A DNA stretch of 64,000 bases, taken from the NCBI GenBank assembly GCA_947179485.1, contig OX359250.1, positions 2,997,661 through 3,061,660 on the forward strand. Reading direction: 5' to 3'. Below are positions 46,201-59,128 of the stretch, piece by piece. A program made the position numbers and the translations under genes. The stretch's first letter is position 1, and each line of letters opens with the position of its first letter. The notes under the pieces are model-generated. The model did no database searches. It was not told the DNA's origin and was given only the letters and a program-made list of their open reading frames with translations. Origin of the DNA: Allacma fusca. Its lineage: Eukaryota; Arthropoda; Collembola; Symphypleona; Sminthuridae.

Positions 46201-47530
46201 TGCTGTATCCCAAAGTCTGAATCATATAGAAATACATTGGACTTAAACATTCAAAACACAGAATATCGGAAACTAACTTCCCTTAGCAAATTACAACGTT
46301 GAATTTTCCACATTTTCGTCATCAGCCAATTATTTTAATTTTTCAAGCGTTTAATTTTATCGAAGTCTTTTATTTTTAAAGAAAATATAGTCATCCTGTC
46401 ATCCTACCCTGTTTACATTGTCAGGTAAGAAGTAAAATTGCATACCCTTAAGCAATGTAAGGAGCAAAATTAAATCCTCGGAAATCGCAACGAAGGTCAA
46501 TGTTGTATAAGCGGTTAAAAACCATCCGTGATCAGCACTACGCGCTGTCGCTAAGGGACAAAGTACATGCCTCATACCAGCAAGACTAAAAACGTGTGTG
46601 CCTAAACTTGTCTATGTATATCATATTTTGCACTTTTGATACTTACTATATTAATGATTAACTAACAATGGAGTTTTTTAATGATTTATCGTACATGATA
46701 AACGGAGTTCGTTAGCTCCATTGTAAGTTTCACGCGTATAATCATAGGGAGCATGCATGCACTATTGGAAAACCCTACAGTAGAAATGTATATTTGTTTA
46801 TGCAGATAAGTATATACCCAAATTCATTTCAATACGCAATAGTTATTTTTAGGGACGATTCGAACCTGAAAGTCCGGGTATGGTTGTCGTGTGTCTTTCC
46901 GGACGATATCTACCGAACCAAAGTAATCCAAATTTTTTACACGGATAGATTTGGTAAAAATCATTCCTGATCAGCATAACGTGCTAATAGTTAGTAAGGG
47001 GCGAAGCACCACTATGTGATGTTACAGCATGAGCTAGTAATGGAGTATCCTCAAATGATATCAACCATTTTGGTTTTCAGGACCCATTGGTACATGTGTC
47101 ATCTTGGGTGATGAATTTCAGCCTTGCAAGAGTGCTCCATGAGGGGTATTTTATTACACCAAGTTAGACATTGCAACTTGAGGACCAAAATTGTGAGACA
47201 AGATTAAACATTTAGCAGTTTAAATATTTCATAACCTAAAAACAGTACTTTTGTGTCTTGTTTTCTACTCAAGAGTGCAGGTTGTAGAAGTATTTGTCGA
47301 GGCATAAGTAAATATTTTTGAATACCCAGCTAAAATTTAACTAAAATTTTCAATTTTTGCTGTACATTTAATTTAATGCTATTTAATTTAAATTTGTTTA
47401 AAATGAGCTATTAACTAAATACATGTAGTACCAAGAGATGACAAATAAAAAACTTGACATTCATAGAATATTATTACTGTTAATAGCTGGCATCCTGTCG
47501 ATTCGGACGTACTGGTTAATTTACTTCAGG
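43236..47530. repeat. right arm of the large inverted duplication (contains tsg copy 2)
   Basis: Reverse complement of 3181-9582. The core 43236-46134 pairs with 6684-9582 with no net indel. Beyond 46134 the arms diverge: for example a 7-bp GTTGTAG duplication and an extra G are present only on the left, and large insertions are also only on the left. Part of the outer arm (46975-47100) contains a GGGGCGAAGC block that recurs at about 49675-49770, so the outer arm includes dispersed repeat DNA. Confidence 0.9.
43770..45377 (+). CDS. tsg: twisted gastrulation-type BMP modulator, copy 2 (4 exons)
   Basis: Exons 43770-44001, 44131-44337, 44545-44752 and 45260-45377 join in phase (GT-AG) to 254 residues, identical to copy 1. 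The first three introns in order are about 129, 207 and 507 bp. Exon 1 encodes the signal peptide and the cysteine-rich BMP-binding region. Exon 2 encodes ELCPKPNATYQ and the linker with GRWSTFTYPIDIDQSWFQPP. Exon 3 encodes the cysteine-rich C-terminal domain. Exon 4 encodes CSACSLEEEDEDD and an acidic tail. About 530 bp upstream of the ATG is also shared with copy 1 and includes a TATTTATA stretch at 43414 and an acceptor just before the start exon, so both copies should have the same proximal promoter. Nothing in the sequence disables either copy. Confidence 0.92.
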
Positions 47531-48119
47531 CTGGAAAAGAGTGTCAATGTTATATACTCAAAGATGGCCACACAGTGACGGCACTCCTCCGCTGTCCTAA
47601 ACTTCTGTCACTGTCACGTCCTGCGAGCTCTCAAATATAAGTGCTGTTGGCGGAAAAACAGGTACTTTTCATTATCCCGTCAAATGTTCAGTATGATTTC
47701 GAAAATTCGATTCAGATGACTATTTAACGTCCCAGCAAGAGGGCAAGGTCTCAGATGATTCCTTCTTGGAGAAGCAGATTTTGAAATTACCCCACCAAAA
47801 TTTCGATTACAACTTCGAAATTTTGTTTGAAGTGGAATCTAGATTGTGGAACAATTAAACATCTTTTCAGTCAACTAATATCGACCGAGATGTAGCATGC
47901 GAGACCAAAGTTATTACAGTATTTTGAACTTGCAAAATCGGTTTGTTCGAAATTTTGAGTCCTAGTCGATATTAATTATGTCTCAGCATTTATTTTGGTG
48001 AAACTGGGCCATCCTTGAAAGTATGCATTGAAGATAAAAAATAAAGATAAATTAGTTATAGCAAGACACGTGACTAATTACAAACACTCGATTGGCAAAA
48101 CGTTTCAGTTATTGAAAAA
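47531..48119. other. unassigned sequence
   Basis: No gene was seen right of the inverted duplication. Confidence 0.4.
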
Positions 48120-48550
48120 GAAAACCATCCTCTCTTCTAAGTTGAAAGAGTGGATAGTCTCCGTGTCCGTGATGGTAAGATTCAAATATTTGCGCGCTTT
48201 TTTATTGGCTGAGCCAGCAATAACTGGCTAAATAAATTATTTAAATTATTTTTTTTTTAAATTAAAAAAAAATATTAAAGCATTATACTGTTTTGCGCTT
48301 TTTCTTTTTCCACTTTGAATAAAAATGTTGCTCAAATGAAAAAAGGATGTTAAAAAGTCTTAATAACTCGAAATTATTTAAAAAACTTTTTTGCATTTTT
48401 TTTTGCGGATTTGAGATTCAAAAAGCGAGCTTTTTTTATTTGCTGAGCCAGCAATAGCTGACGGCGACATTGCACGGGCAGCCGTCCACAAACAAGACGG
48501 CCCACCCACTCACTCTTTCAAATTAGAAGAGAGAATCATTTTAAAAAATT
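48120..48550. repeat. dispersed repeat related to the array in element K
   Basis: Shares with 19068-19470 the blocks CATCCTCTCT, AAAGAGTGGA, TAGTCT/CAGTCTTCGT, GGCGACATTG and CAAGACGGCCCA. It occurs here in the same orientation with extra TGGCTGAGCCAGCAATA words. It is diverged and old. Confidence 0.55.
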
Positions 48551-51124
48551 TAAAGCAAAATTAAATGAAAAAATCGTTTTGCCGTACAATAGTCTACGCA
48601 TTATTTACTAGGTAGGGTTGTGCAGCTAGCAATACAACTTTTATTTACTGTCTACCCTTTTTACATTTTCCTCGCTAAGCCAGCAATTTGCTGGCTGTGC
48701 AGTGCTCGTTACCTTCTAAGAAAAACCAAAGAGTGAATTATTAGAATTCAGTATTCAAATCATAAATTGATGAACGTCAACAAGGGTTTTGTACTTATTG
48801 TTAGTGTCATGTGGATTGAGCATTGGATTATTTATCGTCTTATTTGGTGTTATTATGACTTTGTTTCCCGTTTCTAAAAAATTGAAATTCTTTTTACAGT
48901 ACAGTACAACTTTAATGCAACATCGAATTTACAGTTTATGTTGAAATTAAAAGCACATAAAATTTCACTCAAACGTTAAGAGATGTGTTAAAGAACCGTA
49001 ATATACAAAATTAAGTTCAACTCATTAAAAAAATTAAGCGCGTGTGGTGTAGCATGGGATCGGAAGTGACCCTCAGTCGCATTAAAGTCAAAAGTCGTAC
49101 GGCTTTTCACTTCAGAAACAAGTAGTTATTTACCAAAGGGAGTGAATAGTTTTTACATTTTATGCTTTTTACAATTTCGTACTTGCGTCGGTAAGACGGC
49201 TGAGATGAGACACGCTTCAATTATGATGACCCATGGATTTGCCATTGTAACAATTGGAACAATTTTCTGCAATCCTGCCAATTTTTATTACTACCCCAAC
49301 GTAAATTAAACGTATTATCGACAGGGGCTTTGGTGTGATTACTTTTTTTGGGATGTGTGCATACGAATCAGGATGGCTCATAAATCTTAAAGCTTAGGTA
49401 AAAGGATGGAATATTCCAAGAAGTTTGGTATCGAAGGCTTGAAGAGATTTTATTTCAATTGAAACACTCTGGATCTCATCATCCTTTAAGAAATATTGCA
49501 AAATCTAGTACCTAGATAGCTTTAGTGCCCTTTCTAAAATAGCTAATTAACCTGATTTATATCAACCAATATTATAGATATTATATTATAGATATCACAA
49601 TGGGCGGAGTATTCAAAGGGAGCCGTGTTTGTGTTATGTTGGTATGTATTTTAAAAAACTCATTTAATGTGATCAGCAGTATCAGCACTACTTGCTAAGT
49701 CACTGAGGGGCGAAGCGTCAGTGTATAACAGTGCGAGTTAGTAACTGTAATACCCTAAAACATGTACATATATTCATGCATACAAGTGGGCGTTATCTAA
49801 CAGGCAAAGATTTATGCGTATACCTCAAAAACCAAAAGTGAACTCATCTACGGACATATACATAATTATATCTTCTTTTACACTAATGGTATTCTATTGA
49901 AATTAGTCTAACGAGAAATTAAATTCACACATTGGAGCATTCAGTATGTATTCACTTTTGAGAAACGTTTTACAATCGAATTTAAAACAACATGTGTGAG
50001 TTTATGCGACATCTACCGGTTTATGGAAACGACAAATCGGACTATAGATTGCGCAAGCTTAACATCTCACTATCTGCAGTAATATGTAATATTCAGTATG
50101 TATACACATACACCTTTTGGGAAAACATTTTTCAATCGAATTTAAATCAAGCATGTGTGAGTTCATGCAGCATCTACTGGTTCATGGAAAGTGCAACATA
50201 TTGTAAACAGCAAATCCATCTATAGATGGCGCGAGCTGTACTTTCCAATTTCTTAATATACGTATTTTAATGGGGCCAATATACGTGACCTCATTTAATT
50301 TTTTAAGGTCAAACGGATGACCCGATGTCTTCATAAACAATATGCGTCTTACCTTTATCTAGTCTAACCCTACAAAATATTTTAGTTTGCTGGTGAAATT
50401 GGTCGGAAAATATAGTGCCGACAAAAAAACAGACACCACAAAATTCCCAATATTGACTTTCGCTTCGCCCTTCGAAAGCGCATGTCGATAAATCGACGGT
50501 ATTGATTGGTTGATAGTCACAATCAGGCATGGGTAACCTCGTGTAGGACTCCCATAAGTGACGAGACAAAAGTGTCCCCTCAGGCTATTTCAGAAATACT
50601 GTGTTAAAGCAAAACCGATGACGCAAATGTGTTCAACACCATACCAGGACCTTAAATAAATTTGTTGGGTCCTTTGGGGTAACAGGATACCCGGTAGGTT
50701 AGCATTGATTACATCACGATTACTGCCGTTTGTGTTGGCCAACTAGTACCAAACAAAATGTAAATCCACTTATGGCTTATAGTCTGTCGCTTTACTACTA
50801 GTGGTAATTTTTCTCTTTGCCTGGATTTTGCAATTTACCCATTTTACCCGTACCGAGTGTTATAAAACCCGGGTGCAATACCCGGATGTCATTAGCACGA
50901 AAACAGTCTGACGCCCAACAACCATTAATGCATATTGCTGTAGCTAAAGTCACGAAGTTTTGAATACTAATGAATATCGATTATTATATTACCCGGTTCC
51001 AGTTCCCGCCGGATATTTCTGTTAGCTGCATGTGTATATATATGTTATATATTACGAAGTAATTACTTTGGCCGCAATTACAACGGTGAACTTGGCCATG
51101 GTAAGTACTAGCTTGAGGACAGAG
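48551..51124. other. unassigned intergenic sequence
   Basis: No supported gene. A block at 49675-49770 (CACTGAGGGGCGAAGCGTCAG, followed by GTGCGAGTTAGTAACTGTAA) resembles 46975-47070 in the right tsg arm and is therefore a dispersed repeat. A near-duplicate pair of about 140 bp (49915-50030 and 50080-50200; ATTCAGTATGTAT, CATCTACYGGTT) suggests a local direct duplication. Confidence 0.4.
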
Positions 51125-51240
51125 GTGTCCCGGCGCCTCGGTGGTGTTGCGTGTCTGTTCGGTTGCAGAGGAGTCGGCTTCGACTCCAGCTCATCCCTCA
51201 TAACTTCCTGGGTATTTTCTCTCTCTATATATATACACTT
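51125..51240 (+). mobile_element. possible tRNA-derived SINE head
   Basis: CGCCTCGGTGGTGTTGCG resembles a polymerase III A box, and GGCTTCGACTCC, about 45 bp downstream, resembles a B box. A TA-rich tail (51224-51236) follows. It does not fold into a complete tRNA by eye, so it is at best a tRNA-like SINE fragment. Confidence 0.3.
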
Positions 51241-52850
51241 GGCTGTGTGAAAGGCACACGTACCTGCTATATGCAGGGGATGGACATATGGTCCCACTAA
51301 TCGCACACAGTCACAGGGCTGATGTAAACCGATGAGGTCCGGTATAAGACTCACTTGTAACGGAATTGGGAACATTGCGTGAATAATGGAAAAATTGGGA
51401 CGTCATTTCGATGTACTATGGAATATGTGCTAAGTGCTCAATACATACATACAAACTCGTTTTCGGACAGAAGTATGTACCTCTTAAAACTATTAAATGA
51501 TTTTGTCATTGAGCATGCGTGGGGCCGGTAAAATGGTACTGTATTGGAAGTGTCAACAAAACGTGTGTATTTTAGTATATCGTCGCTAAAGAGGCATGCA
51601 TAGCACAGGGTACCTCTTGGAAATAAATATCTGTAGGTCATTCGGACCAACCCATGGGGATCAAAGTACTTGAGTTTCACGAGTGCAGGAGGAAACTAGT
51701 GTAGTCGTGGCAATTTCACGACACTGGGTGGAATAATGAAAAAGTTATTGGCTGGACAAACATTTCATGTCTGCCGTTAACCGCGGTCTCTGTGTGTAGG
51801 TCATAGGGGTCAACAGATGGCGACCAAAATAGTGCTTTACAGTACAACGAGTCGATGGCTGTCGTGTAAATGTCAAGAAACGAGGTTCAACAGGTCAAAA
51901 GTTATTGGCAGGACAAACTTTACACATGGACTATAAACTGTTGAAAAATATCGTTTCGCACTTCATTATGTGATAAAGACCTGACTTCCAATCCAGCGGT
52001 AGTTAGTAACGGTCCCTTTGGAGCAGGACTTTTTTGTGAGGGTTTGGGAAAGTAGTTGAGTTTGAGCAAGAAGTGGGAATGGATAACTCCGCCCACGCGG
52101 CAAATCAAAACATTTGAGTTTAGTATGTGTGTGTGTGTAAGTGTAGGAGCAGAAGGTAATTCTATTTACAGGTAAACTTTAATAATTATTGTAACATTAA
52201 TAATCTCATTATAATCATTTTTTATTATTACTATATTTGTAACATATGATATTGTATTGAGAAAAATCTTCCGTCAGCGTTTAAAAGTACTCATGTGGAC
52301 ATGAAGGTGATATGACTAGAGCATGACATGGGTTAGTTAGGCTCTAATTGGGACTGGGACAACTCAGGAGCTATGTAAAAGTTGTTTCAAAAATTAATGA
52401 GTTGCAAAGATACTTACACTAGTAGTCCACGTTAGTATTATTAAGTACATTATGTGCACATATTAAATTAAGGAGGAATATTCATGTATTGGTCTTTTGA
52501 ATGTAAATGTAAGTAACCAATGCAAATTATTTCTTTGTTATTGGCGCGTCTGACCTGAATATGGATTATTTATTTATTTCTGTTTTTCTTGAAACAAATG
52601 TCTCGTAAATGCAGTTTTGATTGGAATTTTATATCTTAGAACATGTTTATGTTCTTCCGTTCCATTGCATAATAATTGATGGTGAATTGTGGCCAATTAT
52701 TATTTAAGATGTTTTATGTTGTTTGAATTGCAGATTCTTTCGAATCCTGCAGAAGTTAGACAGGGCCTGATTTGCTCCACACATCTGGATTTATTATTAC
52801 CGAATTACAATTCCCGACTTTCTGACAGCACACTTGCTTTGGATATAATA
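51241..52850. other. unassigned sequence upstream of the FBXO22-like gene
   Basis: Presumably contains the promoter of the FBXO22-like gene. A short TG microsatellite lies near 52124. No other gene is supported. Confidence 0.4.
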
Positions 52851-54903
52851 ATGGCTGATGTGGCTCCCAAAAAGAAGCGAGAAGGGTCATTGGAAGATTT
52901 AAGTATGGAATTCAAGAATGGATTCTTAGGGAGTGACCATGATGTGTCGCCAAACAGTTGCGATGAGTGTTTTCAGTCAATCGGAGAGGAAGAACTCATA
53001 TCATCTGAAGCTTTTCAACTAAAGGAGAATGAATCGTCAGAGATACCTGAAGAACGTCTGGTTGTATATCAATACTCAATTATTAAAACGCTATTTGAAA
53101 AGCTACCCATCCGAGATCTTCTTGCTTGTGCTCAGGTGTGCAAAATGTGGTCGGAAGTAGCAAGGGTCGTAAGGAAGCAACGTCGCAATCAAGCATTCCT
53201 AATGTTGTATCATCCTTATCATCCGCATACGAAACCTATCGTCGAGTGGTTCAATGGGCTCTTGGGTCATAATATTTCTGATAAGGCGAAAGATTTTGTT
53301 GAAAATCATCTTTTGGCTCCTCTCAAAGATAGCTCCGGTTGTATTTTTACTTCTTACCCTCAAGTTTCTGAACAAATTAGGCCTGCTATTTTGGATAGTT
53401 TCAAAAAATGTTACTACGAGCCTCAATTGATAATTTTTTTCGGCACTATTTCGTTAAATTCGTATCTAGCTAAAAGATGTAAGTTTATTAACACTTTATT
53501 ACTAACTTTTTTCGAACTAATTGCATTTTAATCTAGTCAGTCTTTATTCGATGTAATAACTTTTTTCGCAGTCACTCCAAGGCAATTATACACTCGTCAT
53601 GAAAATTTGTTCGAGGGTATTCAAGCTATCGGACCTTGTATGGCAGCATTCGGAACAGGACTCGTAACTACAGTAACTGAAGCAAATGAATCATACACGG
53701 TTGAAATGGAAAATACAACGTACCCTATGCTAACTGGTCTGGCCATTCCCAAAGGTTACTACTTAGAATTATTATTATTAAAGTTGATGTTTTTAACAAT
53801 TTTACCCTTTAATTGTGACGTGTTGTACATATTCTGATTTATGTTTTCAGTTCCTGGTTTCTGTGTGAAAGAATTTAATGTTGACTTTATGACTGCTTCA
53901 AAGTACAAAGGAAAGGTAGGATAGAATGCAATTAAAGTAGTATATGTACTTAAATTTAACTTCGTGAAATGACAGCATGATCATCAATTCGTACTTAATT
54001 GGAATGTATTTTGTTATTAGGTGGATGGGGTTAACTGCAAAGAAATTCTCAACATTTCACCTGATGATAATGTAAAAGGAATCATACTCTTTCACGCAGA
54101 CAGGCGTAGAAGTTCCGCATTATCGGATGCTGTCTATCAATATTTGCTGTATGAGAAAATATTACCACGTTGTTCAGTTTGCAATAATTCGTTTAAGATA
54201 GTTCATTTTCAATATCTTAACAGGTCCTGTAGTTTTATAAAACTTTGAAAGTAGCCTGAAAATTAAATTGCGTCTGTTTCTTAATTCTTTAGACAAAATC
54301 CTAACGTGGCGCTAGGTGGAGGAGCTATGTTTGAAATCATTACTGATAAATCCGATGATAAATCTTCGAAGGGATGTGGCTTGATAATTTGTGGAGACGA
54401 GAATGTCAAAGTTTTCTCTGTAGGAATGTTTCAGAAGAAAATAACATCTAATAATGAAATGGCGCTTGCTAGGGTAAGTTGAATAATTCAGAGCTTTCAT
54501 CGTTATTCAATATTAAAATTATTCAAATATGTTGTAAAATTTATTCAGCGTATTTGAACACTTGTAAGTCTTTTTATCTTGATGAGTTTATTTTTTTGAG
54601 CAGGTAAAGAATTGTAATTTTGAAGAAGAGGGTAGTTTTGCATTTATGTTTGCTTGCAATGGACGAGGCGCAGGCATGCATAACCATGTATGTAACGTGG
54701 AATCGAATCTGTTTCGGAAATATTTTCCAAAAACATCTCTCATTGGAGCGTTTACAGCAGGTGAATTCATCCATGAGTACATTCCAGGTGAAAATAGTCA
54801 ACCACCCCGTGGAAAGAAAAGTATCGAGCACTCATTTTCTACAGTGTTTGTGATTGTATCCATCGCTCGACCACCGACTTCACCGCCACCGCATGCCAGT
54901 TAA
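52851..54903 (+). CDS. FBXO22: F-box only protein 22-like (F-box plus FIST_C), 6 exons
   Basis: Exons 52851-53478, 53572-53754, 53851-53915, 54021-54223, 54293-54473 and 54604-54903 join in phase with GT-AG introns to 519 residues (human FBXO22 is about 400). An F-box lies at about residues 70-110 (IIKTLFEKLPIRDLLACAQV, MWSEVARVV). Conserved FIST/FBXO22 blocks follow: GIQAIGPCMAAFGTG, GVNCKEILNISPDDNVKGIILF, GGGAMFEI, and the FIST_C signature FMFACNGRGAGMH, NLFRKYFPKTSLIGAFTAGE. In the family this is the substrate receptor of an SCF (SKP1-CUL1) ubiquitin ligase. The N-terminus carries PKKKRE, a possible nuclear signal, and an acidic serine-rich extension. The frame is open upstream, so an earlier start in an upstream exon (acceptor TTGCAG ending 52732) is possible. 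A poly(A) signal AATAAA lies at 55437. Confidence 0.9.
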
Positions 54904-57900
54904 TCAATTTTTGTATACAACAAGCGTTATTTTATATCAAAGTTATTTCCTAAATGCTCTTTTAATGCAAGTTCATATGCTCCTCTAGCGTTAATCGAAA
55001 TATTAATTTTTAATTATTCAAGCAGTATGTGAATTATATGCACTTTGAACTGAATAATCTGTATATTTAGAAGTACAGCTCTTTAGCTACAATTTTAACA
55101 TGCCTGCTATTTACTTAACCACTGTAAAAGAGAGATCACCAGCTAACCTGGATAAATAAGATTCAGCTGAATTTTGTTTTACGTATAAGGGGATAGATGA
55201 GTGATTTGTTTTGTCTTCTTGTGTTGACCCGGTCAAACAGTCTTAAGCACCAGGAGAGAAAATCTAAAGTTCTATTCATGACTCACACATACGAATTGTT
55301 TAACAGAATGTTTATATTACTTTGTAATATTGTAGACTTTAAATGCTTGCAGGTTAATTTTTGTGGCCATTTTTCTTTTTGGTTTCATTTACAAAATTGT
55401 GATTTTAAATGTTAGATAGCTTTTGGAGTAGAACATAATAAACTTTTTGCCCATAGACAACATGCCTCTTTTCTTAATGGTATACATTTTAAGAATAGTC
55501 CACTTTATTATGTGAATTTCAAATTTCTACGTTTAACATTGTATAAAAATTGAAAGGGGTTATTGTTATTTGGATTTTGAATGTTTACAAAAACGAAGAA
55601 AGTCACAACATTTTAACAGTATATACAAATAAAAATCGGGTGGACGGCAGTAAAACTAAAAAAAATATCCGTGCTTGAAAAGTAAAATTAAATAAAAATG
55701 AAGATAATGACAAATAACCGAAATCACGATTCGAGCGTTAATAATGTTCAAAGGGTTTTTTATGGCGACAGTTTCACTTAATTTGCAGATATGGGAGAAG
55801 TTAATGATCCGAAAAAAATTATATTTCTTAGCACTTACCCCACACATCAAAACCAGAAATTATAAGATACCTTCTGAATGACGGAATGAGCCAACAATGC
55901 ACGTCATCAAAGGTTTGAAATCTATTTGAGACGAAACTACGTTTTTACATGATTTGTTTCAACCCGGTACCCCCAAAATATCGGTTATCAATAATTGTGA
56001 ATCACGTTTTGGTAATATAAATTTTGCATACCTACCGTTTAAAATACAGTGAAAATTATATGTTCATATTCCCATCCAATGACATTTAAATTTGCAGGAA
56101 GTTTCTAGGGACCATTCTGCAGGACTAAAATATTCTTGTACGCCACCTCAAAGTTTAACTAATTGGTGCTGTTCAAAATGAAACATTGGGATTTTGAGGT
56201 TATAATATAATGCTAAAAAATTGCAATATGGAAAATTATCATCTATTTAAAAAATATTACAAAAGTATTCTGAAAGAACTTAAAAAACAAATGAAAATGG
56301 TTTTACAAATCGAACTCAAAAGTTCCAAACAAGGTACGATTATTTTAAGCATCACTGCTTGGATTGTGCTGAATGAAGGTGGCAATTGACAAGACTAACA
56401 AGATACAAAAAGTTAACTTGGAATGTAACGTTATCTTGCACATCGACAACTTACAATTAGTAGTATTGTAGTTTATATTGGGCAAGACATAACACACCCT
56501 GGTAACAATTTCAGCTACTCCTCAGTAGCATAATAAATTGATTCACAAACAAATGTGGCGCCGGGAAGATACCTATGGAATTTCCATTTTAATAAACATT
56601 ATCTTGTTAAATATCAAAGATTTTAATTTTACCCAATTCTGTTTTAGTACAGAAGATGCAATAAAATTAGTTTTACCATTCTGATTATTAATTTTTAAAT
56701 CTCATTATCATAAGAGTTTTCATTCCAAATTAATTTATTGTATCGTGTCCCTGTACTTTCTTATGCATGAACCAAATAATGATGCATATCGTAACTTTTT
56801 TTTGTACCTTTGAGTGCCATTTTTAAAACCGCATTTATTTTGTTTTTTTTAAACTGTCTTCATTTAAACAATTAACAGCAAAATGCATTATCAGTTTTTT
56901 CAAAGGACAAAGTACACAACACATGCGATTTTTATTGATTTTTTAAATAGTCATTTAACAGTGGTTAGTATTAGTGTGATTACAAGTAATAGCTGTTGAC
57001 TTTCAAACTAAAGTGTAGGACATGGTCAGCATTTCATGTAATATCCGTGCTAATCATTTCCCTCAGATCCTGGATGATAATACTCTTTCATATGCAGTCA
57101 AGATAGTTAATTGTGTCATTTATATTTTATACTTTTACTTTACTTGATTATGAGTATTTCATAACTTTTATTATCTAATAATCTAATAATCTTCCAACGA
57201 ATTGTTTTAAGTTCTACCGCATTCTCATTTCTTACGGTCATTTTAGCATAAGAGTAATTAAATTCAGGCTACTAACATTTCATTTATTGATTTTATGGGC
57301 TCCCAAAAGATACTCATTATATTTGATGGATGAAAATTCTAGGAGTTAAGGAAACAGCATTGTTGAGATTCTGACCTGGGTTGAATGCATTTTAATATTT
57401 CTTCGACTGTATCCTGTGATTTGTTTCTCTTGCCCTGGAGCTTACACATTGACTTGATCTCCTTACAGTAATATATTTAATTTAGTACATACAATGCTAT
57501 CAAATTGGTATACAACGGTAAACAGAACGGTTTTATATGAAGGTAGTATACATGGATGTGTATTATACATAAGCAGTGTTTGTTGTCGAACGTCATAACT
57601 CTTCTGATTTTTAGTCCTATATTCTATTTCCATAATAGTAAACTATTAGTGCGCTCTTATATGCATGTAATATAGTCGTCAGTTGGGATTGATAATGTAC
57701 AGTAAAGGTACTAACCTAGCGAAGATGAGGTTAGTGCACCAAGTATCCAACAAAGCAACTCTTTCAACGGATCTTAATGAGAGATCCGTACATCATGGCG
57801 TCACATCTCTTTTTTACATACAGATTTTTTCCCCCAACCTCTATTTTACTCTAAAATGCTTCCCCTTTTTCGAACTCATTTAGTCATGAAGGGTCATTTT

Positions 57901-59128
57901 TGTGAAAGCAACGATGACAAGAGGATACTACCCGGTGGGTAATAATTACCCGCATGACTCCCTCTAAATTAGAACTAGATCGAACATCAGCATTTCTGTA
58001 GTTAACGACTTTGAGAAAAAAAACTGTAGTTACACCGCTGCGATCGGCACTCCGCTAATTACTCATCGACACCTTTGATTCCTCCATCGTAAACTGAAAC
58101 ACTCACTGACTTTCACAGGACATTGCAATGTGTATCTCTAATATTTATTAAACAACTAATCATAGTAGCTCATGCAGTTAGTAAAATTGACCGAACTTGA
58201 TCTTGGAAACATTCAAATAACCTAGAGCTAAAAATGGAGAGGAACGGTAATGAGAGTAATAATATTAAGTTTCACTTTCCGTCACAATTACCGCACTGTG
58301 TAGGTATAGTTTTACGTGAATAATTGTTATAACGAGAGATAAGAAAATCGTGTTTCATTGTTTAATTTAATTTTCTTACACCATGAAAACCTAATAGGGT
58401 AATATGCTCTAGCGGGATAATCACCCCAGCTTCTATGTGTAGGACGATATAGGGATGCTATATCTGTAGAATAGCATCCACTGTCATCATTTAACATATA
58501 CCTTACATCTAGAATGTGGTGAATAAATAATAATTTAAATGGATTTTTATTAAGAATGGCAAATTCCGTTGTGCATTCTTTCATCTCCGAACATTAATTA
58601 GCATAGGCATAGGTATGAAAAATTAAAATCTACTTTTACGTCATTGCTTACATAGTGACCCTTGAAAAAGAGCTGAACAATTGTATGTTTTGTTGAGGTA
58701 AACTTTTCTCTCAGTGTACACTTTATTAAAAATTCCATACGGTTCTAATGGATAACGCCTCTGGTACCCCAAAAATTATATTATTTTTGGGGCCGGTATT
58801 AAATCCAACATCTTCTTCTTAATACCGTTTTTTTAAACTTACAATTAGCAATACATACACAATATGGCTTAACAACTTTTTTTTTCTGTGAAGATGGGCA
58901 TATGGGATGGTTCATACATAATAATACTCTAGAAACTTTCCTAACATTATTAGTCTCCTTTGATCAACCCTTCACTACGGTTGCGCAGTTTTGACATACA
59001 TACTTGACGAATCCTAAATACGAGTGTGTTGTCGACAGTGCATTAAAATTGTAGATTTAATTATTTAGTTTGCTACTTGGACTTGAGTATACAAAGCGTA
59101 ATATCTTATACATAATTACGTAATGATG
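54904..59128. other. 3' UTRs and intergenic sequence between FBXO22 and spalt
   Basis: The first 550 bp is probably the 3' UTR of FBXO22. The rest is AT-rich without any frame showing zinc fingers or other domains on either strand. It separates two genes that converge tail to tail. Confidence 0.5.

Noticed and set aside
50309..50569. Minus-strand ORF of 86 codons
   Set aside because: No domain, no splice context and no support from neighbours.
51125..51190. A tRNA gene
   Set aside because: A- and B-box-like strings are present, but no complete cloverleaf can be drawn; kept only as a possible SINE head.
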